In this document: positions 1-12,217 of the stretch, piece by piece
Layout: each line of letters starts with the position of its first letter
Numbering within the stretch: the stretch's first letter is position 1
Assembly (NCBI GenBank): GCA_964019695.1
Contig: OZ026515.1
Span: 78,108,678-78,172,677, forward strand
Direction: 5' to 3'
DNA length: 64,000 nt
DNA from: Loripinus fragilis
Taxonomy: Eukaryota > Mollusca > Bivalvia > Lucinida > Lucinidae
Program-made: the position numbers and the translations under genes
Notes under the pieces: generated by a model
Told to the model about the DNA's origin: nothing
The model's database searches: none
The model's input: only the letters and a program-made list of their open reading frames with translations

Positions 1-115
1 CAATATCCGCCCAGAATGGCGCAATAAGTGGAACTGATTTCTCTAAACTTGTAAAATTCTGGGGCTTGTAACTTTGTAATTTATCCTCAAAAGATATGAT
101 TCCGTTATTGTTCAC
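1..115 (-). CDS. NIDO-domain protein, second recognised coding exon (partial, runs off left edge)
   Basis: On the minus strand an acceptor AG (117-116) is followed by an open frame of 38 codons beginning VNNNGIISFEDKL and ending IAPFWADI. These are the two hallmark blocks of the NIDO (nidogen-like) extracellular domain found in nidogen, SNED1, alpha-tectorin and mucin-4-like proteins. An N-F-T glycosylation sequon lies between them. The exon opens in phase 0 and continues exactly from the LY that ends the exon at 34907-35146, rebuilding the usual LYVNNNG core. The remainder of the NIDO domain and any EGF, sushi, AMOP or VWD modules must lie left of base 1, so the specific family member cannot be named. 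Function is inferred from the domain only: a secreted or cell-surface adhesion or matrix protein. Confidence 0.85.
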   Translation of the reverse strand, partial: MNNNGIISFEDKLQSYKPQNFTSLEKSVPLIAPFWADI

Positions 116-265
116 CTGAAAGAAATAAAAGACAGCAATTAGTAAACCCATTTAAGCCGAATGGAATTTACCACACTTTATAAAACGGATCATTCCATTA
201 CCGTTTTAAGGTTTTGGGTGGTGGGGGTATTCAAATTTCAATAGAACATTATGTAAACAAACAGT
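15..265. other. Intron sequence right of the NIDO exon, no feature
   Basis: The first 115 bases are the NIDO exon; 116-265 shows only AT-rich intron. The segment near 250-350 resembles 19640-19740 (AAACAGTGGAGACC, then GTTTGCATGTGTC), so it probably belongs to a dispersed repeat. Confidence 0.3.
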
Positions 266-350
266 GGAGACCCTGATCAGGCGCCGCATTTAGCGGCGCC
301 TGATCTGGGTCGGCACCGTTTCAGTTTGCATGTGTCTACAAAAAGACGCT
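255..350. repeat. Palindromic repeat of the ACAGTGGAGACCCTGATCAG family
   Basis: 269-309 forms a near-perfect palindrome: arms of about 19 bases around ATTTAG, with GATCAGGCGCCGC opposite GCGGCGCCTGATC. The copy at 19640-19740 keeps the flanking sequence but has lost the right arm. It is related in sequence to the GATCAGACTGCTCC palindromes elsewhere in the window. Confidence 0.7.
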
Positions 351-1680
351 AGGCTGGATTAAAGAAACAACAGCTCGGCAACCGGGTACACTGTCATATC
401 CCGGCGGCAACGATTTCTTACGCACTCGCCACACACGTGCGTGACGAATACATAAGATATCTGCGACAAATTTATGCTTATTCTCCACATTTAACAATTA
501 TTTTAAACATGTGAAACAAGAAATATCTTTAAAAAATATATTCGGCGGCTCTCAAATACTGACGATAAACGCAACCAAATTCACTTGTTTAGACGAGGGC
601 GCAACACCCTTGGGCCCTTATAGTGCAACGAGAGGATTTACATGGTAGTAGCACGACTGATATGCCGATAGTCGGTCGGTTGAAAATGTCCGATAAACAA
701 ACAATTTTAACACAATTTACTCGAAATAAATTTTCCTTTTTAAAGGAGGGCTTGCCTAGTTGAAAAACAGCATGTGCACCTTGTTGGGAACACCTCCAAA
801 TTTGGTTATTGTTTACACTGCACTAAAACCACGTCATAGACGAACATTAACAATAGTTATTGAGTCGGTGGGTAAGATACTCTTGGAAAAAGAAAAACAC
901 AAACAGTTATCTAAAGCGGCACCTAGCAACGTACACTGAAGGACTTTAAAAACGCAAAAAAAAATGAAATTAATAAAATTTTACTTATTTTCAATGGATC
1001 AATTTTTTGGGTTTTGACAACAATGAACATCAGCACGTCAGCAAAACATGTTTTTAATTTCATGCCAAAATATTAATAATGTTAGGACAACAGTCTTTCG
1101 AATAGCAATACCCTTAGATTCAAAAGTTGCAAATTGAAATTTGTCTAGGAATCAGACGTGATTTAAAGTAATTGTTTCAAAATATTTTTATTAAAAACCT
1201 GGATACAAATTACCCTCAAAGCCCTATTATTTGTCTGGAACTGACGATAGCCAGCCAGAACGGATATCTTTGATGCAAATATCGTTGATACACTTGACGT
1301 AAGTTGCCGTCTTAACGTCAGGTCGTCATTTTTGGTTAACCAGACCTGCCTTAATATTTAACTGTCCCTGTAGCCTGATAACGATCTCTGAGGGGTTGTA
1401 TAGTTGATCGCCTTTCCCAAAGGCCTAGAACTTTTCAAAAAGTCATTTCATGTTTCCCATATAAATATATTCCTATTTTGTTGCTAGTCTATAGTAGGCT
1501 GATGCTAAGTTCTGATAATCATACAACTCTACTGCAGACAATTACATTTATAGAGTAATGAACATAACCATTTGGAAAAGAAAGAAATATTATTATAATA
1601 TTTTACGTGTATTAATGACCACTTTTATTATCAGCCTGGTAACAATTCTATATAGATTACTGATGGCAATTATAATGGCT
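351..1680. other. Unrecognised AT-rich intron
   Basis: I see no exon, repeat copy or structured element that I can support here, apart from scattered poly-A/T runs (for example 955-965). Confidence 0.5.
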
Positions 1681-2141
1681 CACTTCGAATCGAAGTTTAA
1701 ATCCTACTATAGTAACTAAAGTTCAATTTGAACATGGATAGTCGCTACTATAGTGACGTCATGAACCCACTGAAGATCAACGGTGGGTCAGAGCACCGTT
1801 ACTCTAGTAGCTTATCTGGTGGTTCCCTCCTCTAGACCTATCTAGCAAGATGGGTTCAAGATCTATCAATAGCGTCAAAATGTTTTTATTTTACAAAATA
1901 AATCCTTGATGTGTTCTATTTGAGGTCCCTCTTATTCGTAATTGTTAGTTAGAGTAGTCTGTGCAGTTTATGCACGCCCTTTTTGTCTATGATGAAGAAT
2001 TGAGGTGGGACATACAGGGCTATTCACTTTGTTTACTTGACAACTAATTAAAAGGGAGCAACTGTAGCCATTTAGGTGTAAACGTACGCACGCATCTATT
2101 GCGTAAGATCTTTAGTAGGAACTTTAGTTCGATTCGAAGTG
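1681..2141. mobile_element. MITE-like element with 14-bp perfect terminal inverted repeats
   Basis: CACTTCGAATCGAA at 1681-1694 is perfectly inverted at 2128-2141, and similarity extends inward to about 30 bp with mismatches. The length of 461 bp without an open frame fits a non-autonomous DNA transposon. No clear target-site duplication was found. Confidence 0.65.
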
Positions 2142-2269
2142 GGTCAATATCATTCCAATTGTGCCAGATGGTTCATGTTTGGACAATCGTGGCATGATTA
2201 ATAAAGTTATAAAAGTAAATCTGCAGTGTTTTTATACATGCTTATGTACAAGCTACATGTCAATTTGAC

Positions 2270-2620
2270 CCAGAAGTGTATGCAACACGCCATGATCCCA
2301 AAATATATCCTCACACCAAATTTAGGATTCCTACCTCAAATTATATACAGATTAGCTCTGAGCTTGACCTTGCTAGAACAGAAACCAGAGGTCAAGGTCA
2401 CAGTGACCTGGAAACATTTGGTGACTCTCCAGGGTCCAAGATGTATCTACATACCAAATATGGAATGCTACCATAAATAAAATAGGCGATCTGCTGTGGG
2501 TGCATTTTTTCAAGAACTGACTCCTGAGATCAAGGTCACAGTGGATGAAAACAGTGAGCGACATTCCATGACCACAGCATATATACACAAATTGAAATTG
2601 GGGGTTAATATGGCATATAA
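2270..2620. repeat. Degenerate tandem repeat with a GGTCAAGGTCACAGTG core
   Basis: Two to three units of roughly 130-150 bp share GAGGTCAAGGTCACAGTGAC (2390) and GAGATCAAGGTCACAGTGGA (2526), with an ACCAAATATGGAATGC-type segment between them. Short open frames here are repeat-derived. Similar repeats are common in bivalve genomes (general knowledge). Confidence 0.6.
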
Positions 2621-2637
2621 TATGAGACATGCTCTTA

Positions 2638-3114
2638 CTGGGCTCGCACAGACCTGGAAAAATTTGGCCTTGGTCCTGGAAAAAGTGCCTTTTGTCCTGG
2701 AATTGTCCTGGAATTTTGTAAAATCATCCTTCGTCCTTGAAAATATGAATTAGTCTTTGAAAAATATAAAAAAAACAACTTGTCCTTTCAGATTTATGGG
2801 ATGCGCTAAAAAAACTGAATGATAATCGCAAAAAAATTGAATGAAAATCGCAAGATACACGTCAAAGAGCGAGGTGCAACTCGTATTCTATTCTATTCAT
2901 AGTGTGTGGTAGTCCCGGATTTTATCACCGGTGTCAGAATCAAAGAAATCGAGTGCGCCTATTCATTTCACCACTTCTGACTGAAAAAAGTGCACTTTAA
3001 AACGTTGTGTTATACAAAATTGGGAAGAAATTGAGTCCTTGAAAAATGGTAAAATCCTGAAATAGTCCTGTAAAAGTCCTGGACTTCTGTTTTCCCATTT
3101 CTGTACGAACCCTG
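2638..3114. mobile_element. 477-bp inverted-repeat element with 5-bp target duplication
   Basis: The left end CTGGGCTCGCACAG and the right end CTGTACGAACCCTG are inverted repeats with 11 of 14 matches. TCTTA flanks both sides (2633-2637 and 3115-3119). The interior is rich in variants of GTCCTGGAAAAAGTCC near both ends. There is no coding capacity, so this is a non-autonomous element. Confidence 0.65.
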
Positions 3115-3119
3115 TCTTA

Positions 3120-4572
3120 ACTTGCTGTCGGTGAGTTGTCTTGTCACTGAATTGTTTTGTTCCCATAACCACGACCGTTATGCTAACAGTTTGTTTATAT
3201 AAATAGACAAACCAGGTAGAGGGTATCACTATTCCGACAGAAATGCTTGCGGCGAGAGCGCCGCAAGCAAAAAACGTTGATTTTTTCTTTGATATTTTCC
3301 GACTTGAAAAGGGGATTTTTCATCCAAACATAGGAGAAAAGAAACGTTTTGGCATTGGGAATATAACCGTATAACGGCCAAAAAAGACTATTGTCGAAAT
3401 ATATGAAACAGACTATAATCATGTCCAGATATGGGAATTGGAAAAGTTACAAATATTTTATTTAAATAACGTAATATTACTGTAAAGTCCTTTCGAATGT
3501 AGTGGGTTATTTTATAATGCACTTCTTTACTGTGTGCAAGGCATGTAAACAATGATAGTGACAGCAATTTACAAATGCTGTACATCGGGGGTTGACCTAT
3601 ATTCGAGACAAGGTCGTTAATACATTTGCATTATTTTAGACCAAGTGCACAGACTGGTTCTCTGCCATTTACATGTATGTTTTAAAGTTTATTTCATGTT
3701 TAATAAGATTGTAAGGACATTCTGAGTATCAACCAATGAGAGCATCTTTTTCCAGTCGGTGTGATGAATATTACAATTTAAAAATGCTTCTGATTGGTGA
3801 ATAATTTAGAGCTAAAGCGATATTAGAACGGCTGCCTTTTGGCCGCCGTAAAAACAATGTACGCCAAATTATTAAATTCAAACTGTTATAATTTCTTGCA
3901 TCTCGATACTAGGGGAAATGAGAGAGATGAAGTTGTAAATTAATTAATACCATTCTGAACTACTTGCTTTATCGTGCTGCAGTTCATTACATGGTGGAGT
4001 GTTTTATGTTGCTTTTCTTGGGCCATACTTGCAACTAGTATAATCATTTAGGTAGCATTGGTGTATCTAGTGCTATTTCCATTGATGCTGATAAAATAAA
4101 AGTTTGATAAGCAAACGCAAAAAAATGTCATGAGTACATGCTTGCCGTGATGTCTCCTTATGACACATCAACATGTGACGTTCCAAGGCATAAATCCTTA
4201 TTTATTTATATAATTGCTTATGTTAACTGGTAAGACTGCTCATAATCTAGGTCTACATTATTTGTTGAGGCATGAAAATGTGAAAATGGTTTCAGTGAAG
4301 ATACGTTCCTCAGCGGCACATTTTGCAAATACAGAGCCTTTGCTCCTCAGAGCCTTTGCTGCTCGCATACACAAAGTATGGATGTAGATTAATTAAGACT
4401 CGAACCAAAATTAAGACCTCTAGCCTACCCGACTGGATACGCAAGCAAGGGCGTTTCAATTAGATTTATGCGTCAAGTACCAAAACCTCATGTGTTGGCT
4501 AAATATACAAAGAATGTTTGGTCAGCTATCATTTAGGGATTTTGTCTGCCCTTAGTAGGTAGTATTGCGTAC
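3120..4572. other. Mostly unrecognised intron with one short hairpin
   Basis: A perfect hairpin GCTTGCGGCG/CGCCGCAAGC is at 3245-3268. A fragment at 4325-4386 (TTTGCTGCTCGCATACACAA) belongs to the repeat also seen at 6605-6680 and 7270-7350. Otherwise nothing was recognised. Confidence 0.45.
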
Positions 4573-4603
4573 ATGTGTGTGTGTGTGTGCATGTGTGTGT
4601 GTG

Positions 4604-4635
<32 letters not shown>

Positions 4636-4640
4636 TGTTC
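4573..4640 (+). repeat. (GT)n microsatellite with GTGC variants
   Basis: This is an alternating TG/GT run of about 65 bases with a GCGT-rich right end. The apparent 73-codon frame through it is an artefact of the repeat. Confidence 0.95.
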
Positions 4641-5027
4641 AGTTTTGATGCTTGCAAATGAGCATGCCCATCAGCCCGTCAACAAAATCATGTTGAGCTG
4701 TTGTATATTTTCTGGTGCTACGGAGCATCCATCTATTTTGACTATGTATGAATGGATGCCAAGTTATTTTATTATCAGGAAAACTAGGAGTTGAATGACA
4801 CTGAAATGGTATACGCCCTTTTACTTATGTGCAAGTATAAGTTCGTAAGTACCTGGAGAATCAATATCATAACATATTTATGCCGTATACGAGACGGTAG
4901 TTCACGCCAGCAAAAAACTGCATCTGCTGCATATATTTGCTAACATTTAAATATAACATCGAGGGGACATGAACTTGATGTGTGCGTTTATCACCTATGC
5001 TTTAAGTGATTTAAGCCCTTTTCATCC

Positions 5028-5239
5028 TGGATACCAGTATTTTTGTTTTGATTTGATTCTTTGCGTCCCATCAACAATCTTTCAGTTATGTAGGGACGGG
5101 TCTTCCTGAGTTGAACCAGTACTAAGCTAGGATTAATGTTCTTGCTCAAGGGCACAACGCAGTCACGCCTGTGAGGCTCGAACCCGCGGCTCCTCGGTCT
5201 CGAGCCAAGCACTCTGCGCTCTCTTCTTGGATACCAGTA
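5028..5239 (-). mobile_element. tRNA-derived SINE (family 1), minus strand, with target-site duplication
   Basis: The reverse complement starts with a tRNA-like head and a B box of the type GGTTCGAGCCTCACAGGC, and ends in an AAATCAAAAC-type tail. Perfect 12-bp flanking repeats TGGATACCAGTA occur at 5028-5039 and 5228-5239. The body (CCTAGCTTAGTACTGGTTCA) matches the copies at 12218, 14109 and 24602. Confidence 0.88.
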
Positions 5240-5254
5240 AACAGGTTCTTTGGC

Positions 5255-5360
5255 AAACAATGAAGCCCCAGATGAAATGCCGCAAAAGGTAGTATTTCAA
5301 CAGGGTATGTACTGTTTGCTAATATAAAAACAATCTTCAGAACTTGTAGAATGTTTGACC
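5255..5360. repeat. Copy of the repeat also found twice at 61.4-61.8 kb
   Basis: AAACAATGAAGCCCCAGATG, TACTGTTTGCTAATATAAA and AACAATCTTCAG follow the same order as at 61405-61580 and 61650-61822. The copy is partial. Confidence 0.55.
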
Positions 5361-5427
5361 GACAACAACGGACACTTCCATACTTATTGTAATAATACGT
5401 ATGGAATAATCCACCAGCATGAAAAGC

Positions 5428-5712
5428 GTCACGCGCGTGTCCAGAAAGTTTTGCGAGAAGGGGTGGGGTCAACCCCTGACAACGTTTGTTTTGTTTGTTT
5501 GTTTGTTTTTGTTTTGTTTTTTATTTTTATCCAAACAGCACTAAAATAGGGCAACACCGGCCCGCCATCTTTCGCTGGTGGGCCGGCGGTCACCCTACAT
5601 TGAATGCTTGCTGAGTATCTTTTTGGTATTTTCAGGGGATCCGGACCAGTATTGCTAAGAAACCCTATATATTTGTGATTTTCCAGGGGGTCCGCCCTCC
5701 GGATCCGCCCAT
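5428..5712. mobile_element. GGATCC-terminated inverted-repeat element, copy 1
   Basis: The left end is CGCGTGTCCAGAAAG-like and the right end CCTCCGGATCCGCCC. The interior has the TTGTGATTTTCCAGGGGGTC block shared with 15338-15559 and 50257-50558. A (GTTT)n run at 5486-5530 lies inside. Confidence 0.6.
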
Positions 5713-6604
5713 GAAGGTTCAACATGACCAAAATCGTTCAGATTATGACAAAGCTTGGACCAAATTTACAACATAGCGGCTTCAATACTAAATGTACTTT
5801 TGAAAAATATGATAACCACTTGAATTTTTCCTGTTTTTAAGATGACCCCAGGATCATCTTTCAAAACGGCTGATATTTTCATATAGTTGCTGACAGGATC
5901 TTGAATTTATGAAAGTTGATGAGCCATGACATATGATTTCCAACAATGTGGCATTTTGATAAGTGTAGACTCAAACGAGCGCTAGCCATCATATAATAAA
6001 CACACAAATCATAAAGCCTCCCGGCCCAGTACTGGTTTCTACCCATGGAAAAGCCACAAAAAGTTATTTTAGAATATCAGCATCAAAATACTGAATTCAA
6101 GAATAATTCTGAAAACTTTGACCTATGTGGTGTGCTTCTTAAAAATAGCCAAAACATAGATTGCTCTAAATTCAGAATTGGCTCACTGAGGCTATCCTAA
6201 TAAATACCCTTTACATAATTATATCATGCCTGTGTTCTTTTCACTTGATACTGTCATTGCCATTTGGAATAAACTTAAATATTCAATCATTTTTTATAAA
6301 TAAAATATTACCAAAACACTAGCAGACCATTCGACCAGTAGAATTAATATTATCCATATGCTGATGTGGGGCTATCTCTCTAATCCTCACAGCTGGAGCT
6401 AATTTAAGTGATTATAAACCGTATTTTGCACCTGAGTTCTCTGAGCACAACCTGAACCGGCCTATATTACAAAATATATGCATTTACTTTTCAATAAATC
6501 AAAAGTAAGTTGGCAGCTGCATCATGAGATGGGTGGGTAGCCCAGACCCAAATTAGCCTGATATTAGCAATGTAAGATTTTGGTACGTATCGCATTGTCG
6601 AGCA
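5713..6604. other. Unrecognised intron
   Basis: There is no exon or clear repeat. A small fragment near 6095-6125 (CAAGAATAATTCTGAAAACTT) resembles the repeat at 22340-22370. Confidence 0.4.
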
Positions 6605-7350
6605 ACAATGGCTCAAGCGAGTCTGCGCAAAGGCGAAGACGCTGCTCGCATACACAACGTATGGATGTATCTAGCCACGCTAACTACGTCAGCACTGGCG
6701 TTTCAACCAAAATCTCTTTGTGCTGGTCCATTTATTTTGTTAGAGTGTAATGCGGGTGCTTTCTTATGTTTGGGTTCAACTTGTTTGGTTATTACGTCAA
6801 TTGCCTAACTATATCTCGGTCAGACTGATGCTTCGATGATGGATCATGCTGAGATATAAAGAAGTATTTCATTAATTTCAAAGGGTGAAAATAATCTTTT
6901 CAACTTCGAGCAGTTCCACTTGTAATCCAGTCAAACATCAGTGCAGTTGCGCCTTGTGAAGTAAACATTCTTCTGACATGTTAAATTGTGGTTTTGAGCC
7001 TGCATGCATATATTCTTGGTGACAATTCCACTGTTCAATCTAGTGATTAAACAAAGAATCATGTGCAGATGTCCTTCTCTAATCTTTATCTTAGCTGCAT
7101 TTGCACATGATAAGATATATTTTCTGTTGCAATGGAACATATGAATGACGTATGTGCTTCAAGCCTTGACTATTTTAGCATGGCAAGTGATCCGGAAAAC
7201 ACCTCTGATTTCTTTCAACGGCGCCCAGTTGACCAATTGACTACCATCATGGACTGGGTTTTGGTATTTACCTCACTGTTGAGCAGCAAATGCTCATGCG
7301 AGTCTGCGCAAATGCACCTTTGCTTCTCGCATATACAAAATATGAATGTA
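6605..7350. repeat. Two fragments of a CTCGCATACACAA repeat
   Basis: 6605-6672 (GCGAGTCTGCGCAAAGGCG, then GCTCGCATACACAACGTATG) and 7285-7350 (GCGAGTCTGCGCAAATGCAC, then CTCGCATATACAAAATATG) match each other and 4325-4386. The sequence between them is unrecognised. Confidence 0.5.
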
Positions 7351-8036
7351 TACAACGAAAAACTCAGAACAACAAATGGATGGATAAGTGAGCATGGGCG
7401 TTTAATGGAGGCTTTTGCGCATATGCGATAAGTAGAAAATCTCATGACTTGGCTCAAACGAAAGTTCTATGTTGTCTACCTTCTAATAAAGTCAGATAAA
7501 ACAGCCATTGAACTGTTAAAATTATGTTTATGATCAAACGCCCATTTATTTTACTATGACATAAGTATTTTCATGTGCATTAGGTGTTAAGCCTCCACTT
7601 TTTGCACTGGGTTGCAAATAAGAACAACCAAAATTTTATTTAAATATATATGACCGCAAAGGAGATTCAACCAAAGTGTCCAGTTAGTTCCGTATACATA
7701 CCCCCAACTAGTGCTAGCTACCACCTCTTCTGTAAAAAGGACTAAGTATGCAGCTTTGACTCGAATGATGACACTGTTATGTAATATTACGGTCATCCAC
7801 ATAAGATATGGCATTTTTAAAACAACATTTTGGTCTCATTTGTGAGAAGCCCATGACCTTAACCGTAACTGTCAGGACCCTGTGCCCCCACGAGAGTAAT
7901 GGAAGATCTCAAGTTATTGTTTTAAACCAGAAAGAAGTATCCACTAGTGCATACAGGGTTAAACTTACCATTCCATTCATTGGAGTGAGATTGTATAAGG
8001 CGTATTTCTCAATTTTTCCCAAACTATTCATGATAG
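7351..8036. other. Unrecognised intron
   Basis: No supported feature. Short open frames on both strands lack any recognisable motif. Confidence 0.4.
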
Positions 8037-8038
8037 TA

Positions 8039-8250
8039 CAGTAAAACCTGTGTAAAACGGTCACTCAAAAATAACAAAACAAAGATAGTGACAAATGATA
8101 GCTTAATGAAGGTCAAAAGTATTGCAGAATGCTCCCCCTTTTGACGGGAGCATTCTGCAATACTTATGACCTGCATTAAGCGATAATTGGTCTTGAAAAC
8201 CAATTTATTTTCGGTCTTTAAGAGAGTGGCCGTTTTACTCAACAGTACTG
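8039..8250. mobile_element. CAGTAAAACCTGT palindromic MITE, copy 1
   Basis: The element starts CAGTAAAACCTGT after a TA (8037-8038). Its centre is a long palindrome, AGTATTGCAGAATGCTCC opposite GGAGCATTCTGCAATACT, and the subterminal GGTCACTC is opposite GAGAGTGGCC. The extreme right terminus is altered. Three more copies are at 56777, 60645 and 61830. Confidence 0.85.
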
Positions 8251-8321
8251 CCTCAGATGATTCTTTAAAGTACCATCAACCTAGTATATTGATCTTTTTG
8301 TGGGTTTTTTTTTGTTTTTGC

Positions 8322-9062
<741 letters not shown>

Positions 9063-9158
9063 AGTTATACCATGTTTGTCTACCTGTACGTAAGATAATC
9101 CACTCGCTAAAGCTCGTGGATTTTCTCCACGTACAGGCGGACAACCCATGATATAACT
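9063..9158. repeat. Short foldback (inverted repeat) element
   Basis: GTTATACCATGTTTGTCTAC at the left is inverted at the right as ACAACCCATGATATAAC, with CCTGTACGT opposite ACGTACAGG and AATCCACTCG opposite CGTGGATT. The arms are about 45 bp with few mismatches. Confidence 0.8.
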
Positions 9159-9260
9159 ACTACAAATACCGAAAAATTAAAGACTTCTCTTGCTTTGAAA
9201 CTCTCATATATCATTTGTATATTGTATTTATCCTGCTAACCATTGGTTATTTCATGCCTT

Positions 9261-9509
9261 AGCTGAGTTGAGCATGAAAAAGTTTTATAACCCCAGGACC
9301 TGGCCCCGAGTTATAAACTTTTCTATGCTCAACTGAGCTCATACATGTTAAAATGCCAACACATTTATTAGCATAATAAATACAACATACAAGAGTTTGA
9401 AAGCAAGAAAAGTCTTTATTTTCAATCATTTTAGCTGTTATGAGCATTTGAAATGCTATGCCTTAGCTGAGTTGAGCATGAAAAAAGTTTTATACCCCCA
9501 GGACCTAGT
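9261..9509. mobile_element. AGCTGAGTTGAGCAT inverted-repeat element, two overlapping copies
   Basis: AGCTGAGTTGAGCAT (9262) is inverted as ATGCTCAACTGAGCT (about 9324-9338), with AAAAGTTTTATAAC opposite GTTATAAACTTTT around a GGACCTGGCCCC centre. The left half recurs directly at 9463-9509. A related element is at 23270-23521. Confidence 0.75.
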
Positions 9510-9596
9510 GTTCCTGATTAACGAGACCCCGTTTCAAGTACGACGATTCCGCTTACTTCAAACTCGTTCTGAATACGTTGTCAATATGTAGAATAA

Positions 9597-10145
9597 CCAC
9601 AGGGAGTTAACTCAGTCACAGTGCGGGGGGATTCTTTATGAAAGTTGTCAATGATGCTTTATGAAAGGGTTACAGGTGCTTTATGATTTCCTTAATCAGT
9701 ATAAGGTAGGTGATGGGAAACTGCATTAAACGTAAGATTTTCGAAGCCCGAAAGTATATTATTTTTATTAATTCATATAATTGAAAAGCTAATGGTGATA
9801 CTCTGTCAGTCTTTGCGATGATGGTTTATGTGTCAGGGATAAGTGAGCGGTTTAATTCAGATATTGTTAAACCACATAAGAAAAATCAGCATATTTATCA
9901 AAGTACATATTCCATCAAAGATAGTGTGCATACAACTTCAAGTTCAATCTAAATGTGTTTGAAAAAATCAATGTTCTCCTGATGTAAAACTATAAAGGGC
10001 TAATTTTAAATGACTAATATTGACAAGCCAAAAACTGGTGGTAAAGAATCATTGACATATTTTGGTAACAGGTTCTTTACCTGTCCGAATGATCGATAAC
10101 TGGTTCTTTATGAAAGGGTTCGGATGCTTTATGAAAGAATTTGCA
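9597..10145 (+). mobile_element. Dispersed repeat with CTTTATGAAAG motifs at both ends, copy 1
   Basis: The left end (AGTTAACTCAGTCACAGTGC, then ATTCTTTATGAAAGTTGTCA) and the right end (GGTTCTTTATGAAAGGG, TGCTTTATGAAAG) match the reverse complement of 15800-16345 at both ends. The interiors are too diverged to align by eye. The length is about 545 bp in each. Confidence 0.65.
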
Positions 10146-10559
10146 AAGATGTTAATGGTTTTAGAATCCAAAATCAAGGCAATTAGACCTATTACTGCAG
10201 CCCTGACTCGTTTATTGATTGAATTAAGACTTATCGGCCTAGTCAACAATATTTCTGTCATGTTGGGACTCCTCCAGGAGACAGGGAGATACTAAAAGGG
10301 CCCAATCCCATCCAATTTGCCACAAGTCAAGCAAATCACGCCCTATCATTACGATTAAGGTTAAGATTCATTTCAATATTATATCAGTGATGCCGAGACG
10401 TAGCCTCTGACTTTGTTTAACTGTTGTTGATTTGATTTGTTGTCTATGGTAAACAACTGTGGTCATCTTAACTACAGTGTTCCTATGCAAGCCTACTGTA
10501 GGGCAGTTAACATTATTTTTTCATTCTTATACAAGTAACTGGCAACTAGGTCTTCTTGA
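10146..10559. other. Unrecognised intron
   Basis: No supported feature. Confidence 0.4.
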
Positions 10560-10740
10560 CTCATCAGGAGAGGAAACAATTCTCCATGAAAAATATGCTG
10601 GGTGCGATCTCCTGTCTGCTTGCATATTAAGCAGATAGGCAACTGACCGAGCTACAGAGTTCAGATTGTTAGCTAAGCATCGCACGTGCGTGTCCTGAGA
10701 GTGGGGGACAGCGGGTTTGCATCCCACCTGGAAGATCACA
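10560..10740. mobile_element. SINE-like tRNA-derived fragment
   Basis: On the minus strand CTCTGTAGCTCGGTCAGTTG looks like a tRNA A-box region. On the plus strand GCGGGTTTGCATCCCACC looks like a B box. The two are in opposite orientation, so this is either two overlapping fragments or chance. It adjoins the inverted-repeat element at 10675-10918. Confidence 0.3.
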
Positions 10741-10918
10741 AGTTGTTATATGTTTCCTTAGAAATACTGTTATTGACAACCTCGAGAAGAAGTAGGATCC
10801 CTTGGGTCCAATTGCTTCGAAAGGGAGACCAGGTCCGCAATGTCCTCTGTGAAAAACTAAAATAAAGTTTTCAGGACATCCACCCCCCAGACAGAATTTT
10901 CTGGATCCTCCCATGCAT
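10675..10918. mobile_element. GGATCC-terminated inverted-repeat element, inverted copy
   Basis: The right end AATTTTCTGGATCCTCCCAT corresponds to the inverted left end of the 15338/50257 copies, and CACCTGGAAGATCACAAGTT corresponds to their inverted TTGTGATTTTCC block. Internal GGGTCCAATTGC is present. Confidence 0.55.
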
Positions 10919-11114
10919 CGTAAACATCTATGCCCTGCTATCAGCATCCAGTACTGTAGCATTGTATCCGATACATCAATATGTCTTTTTCGAAACTCAC
11001 AATAGGAGCATGTGGTGGATTGATGGGGTTGAGGTGGCCCAGCGTATTTTGAAGGGACTTAACATGAATTAGTGAGAGTTGAGCCTGACAGGGCAGAGTA
11101 GGAGCGTTTGGTTT

Positions 11115-11380
11115 GTTCGTTTGCTTGTTTCGACTTGCTTGGCTTGAGTCTTTACGTCCAAGTCGACAATCTTTCGGTCTTCTCGGGATGGATCTACGTG
11201 GGTGGATCCTGCAATTTTTTTTTTGCTTTGATATTTTTCATCCCAGTCGGATCAGGACGATTTCTTATCCTTCTGTTTTATACCTGTTTCGGTGCTTTGC
11301 TCTAGGACACAACACAGTGACTCTGACGTCTGTGAGTCTCGAACTAGCAAACCTTCAATTGAGCCACTGCGCTTCACATA
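11115..11380 (-). mobile_element. tRNA-derived SINE (family 1), diverged minus-strand copy
   Basis: The reverse complement begins GTGAAGCGCAGTGGCTCAAT and contains a B-box-like GCTAGTTCGAGACTCACAGA. At the other end TACGTCCAAGTCGACAATC resembles the shared tail. It is more diverged than the other copies, and poly-T and an extra segment near 11210-11260 disrupt the body. Confidence 0.65.
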
Positions 11381-11454
11381 GGCATGAAAGATTAAGGCAA
11401 ACATTGTCCATAATAACTTTTATCTTATAAGCAGACAACAACTATTTACATGTT

Positions 11455-11506
11455 TGGATTCTCAAAAGAAACGTCTCATTTAGACGGTTCTTTTGAGTAC
11501 CCAGAA
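11455..11506. repeat. CTCAAAAGAAC palindrome, copy 1
   Basis: CTCAAAAGAAACGTCTCAT is opposite AGACGGTTCTTTTGAG. It is one of six copies of a palindrome with a GTCTCAATGAGAC centre (also 13341, 19192, 27886, 32933 and 62343). Confidence 0.8.
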
Positions 11507-11726
11507 GAAATACAAATGATTTTTTTTTCAAAATTCGCAAACTTAGCTCGCCCAATGATATATCCAATCATTAGAATCTAACAAAAAACCTATAAAAAGC
11601 AGACTATTTGTGAACTCAGACGCAAGATTTCTCGTTCTGGATACCTGCAGTTGCAGTTATAGTTCTCTTCGCTGTCCCAGAGTTGTTTACTCATAATTTG
11701 AAAATGAAACAACAAAGCTGGTGCAT

Positions 11727-11901
11727 ACCGGGTAGGCGGCAATCGAAAACGCTCTTAACAATCGACGAACGCGGATGATAGCAAGAAACGGTGTTTACGA
11801 TTGCCAATCGGGCGACAAATGACAATAGAAAACTCTGTTTCTATCATTTTTGATCTACGTTCGTCGATAGTATTAACGTTTTCGATTGCCGCCTACCCGG
11901 T
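11727..11901. mobile_element. 175-bp MITE with near-perfect long terminal inverted repeats
   Basis: ACCGGGTAGGCGGCAATCGA at the left is perfectly inverted at the right end, and the match extends to about 25 bp. A further inverted block CGACGAACG/CGTTCGTCG follows. There are no coding frames. A target duplication is not obvious. The perfect termini suggest recent activity of its parent family. Confidence 0.85.
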
Positions 11902-12217
11902 GTGATAAAGTGTACGGCTTTTGTGTCTGTGCGGGCGATAATCCTCACTTACTCTTACGGCACATCTAAAGTTTTTGCCATTAAAAAGCCAAGCTTCATT
12001 GGTTCCTTCATGTATATGCGAACACTGTCATTTTTATGCATTTTGTAAGTGTGATTTAGGGGAGGGGGTACCCTCAAGTACTCTTTCTACAAAGGCTTGG
12101 TCCCCCTCCGCCCTTGAATAGCTATTGATGAAGCACGATAAGTGATAAAAGCATGCAAGCTGGCTCCAAGACGCTCCGTGCATTTTGTTCTTAAGCTATA
12201 TAAGCCAGCTAGACTTT
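11902..12217. other. Unrecognised intron
   Basis: Nothing supported between the MITE and the SINE. Confidence 0.4.
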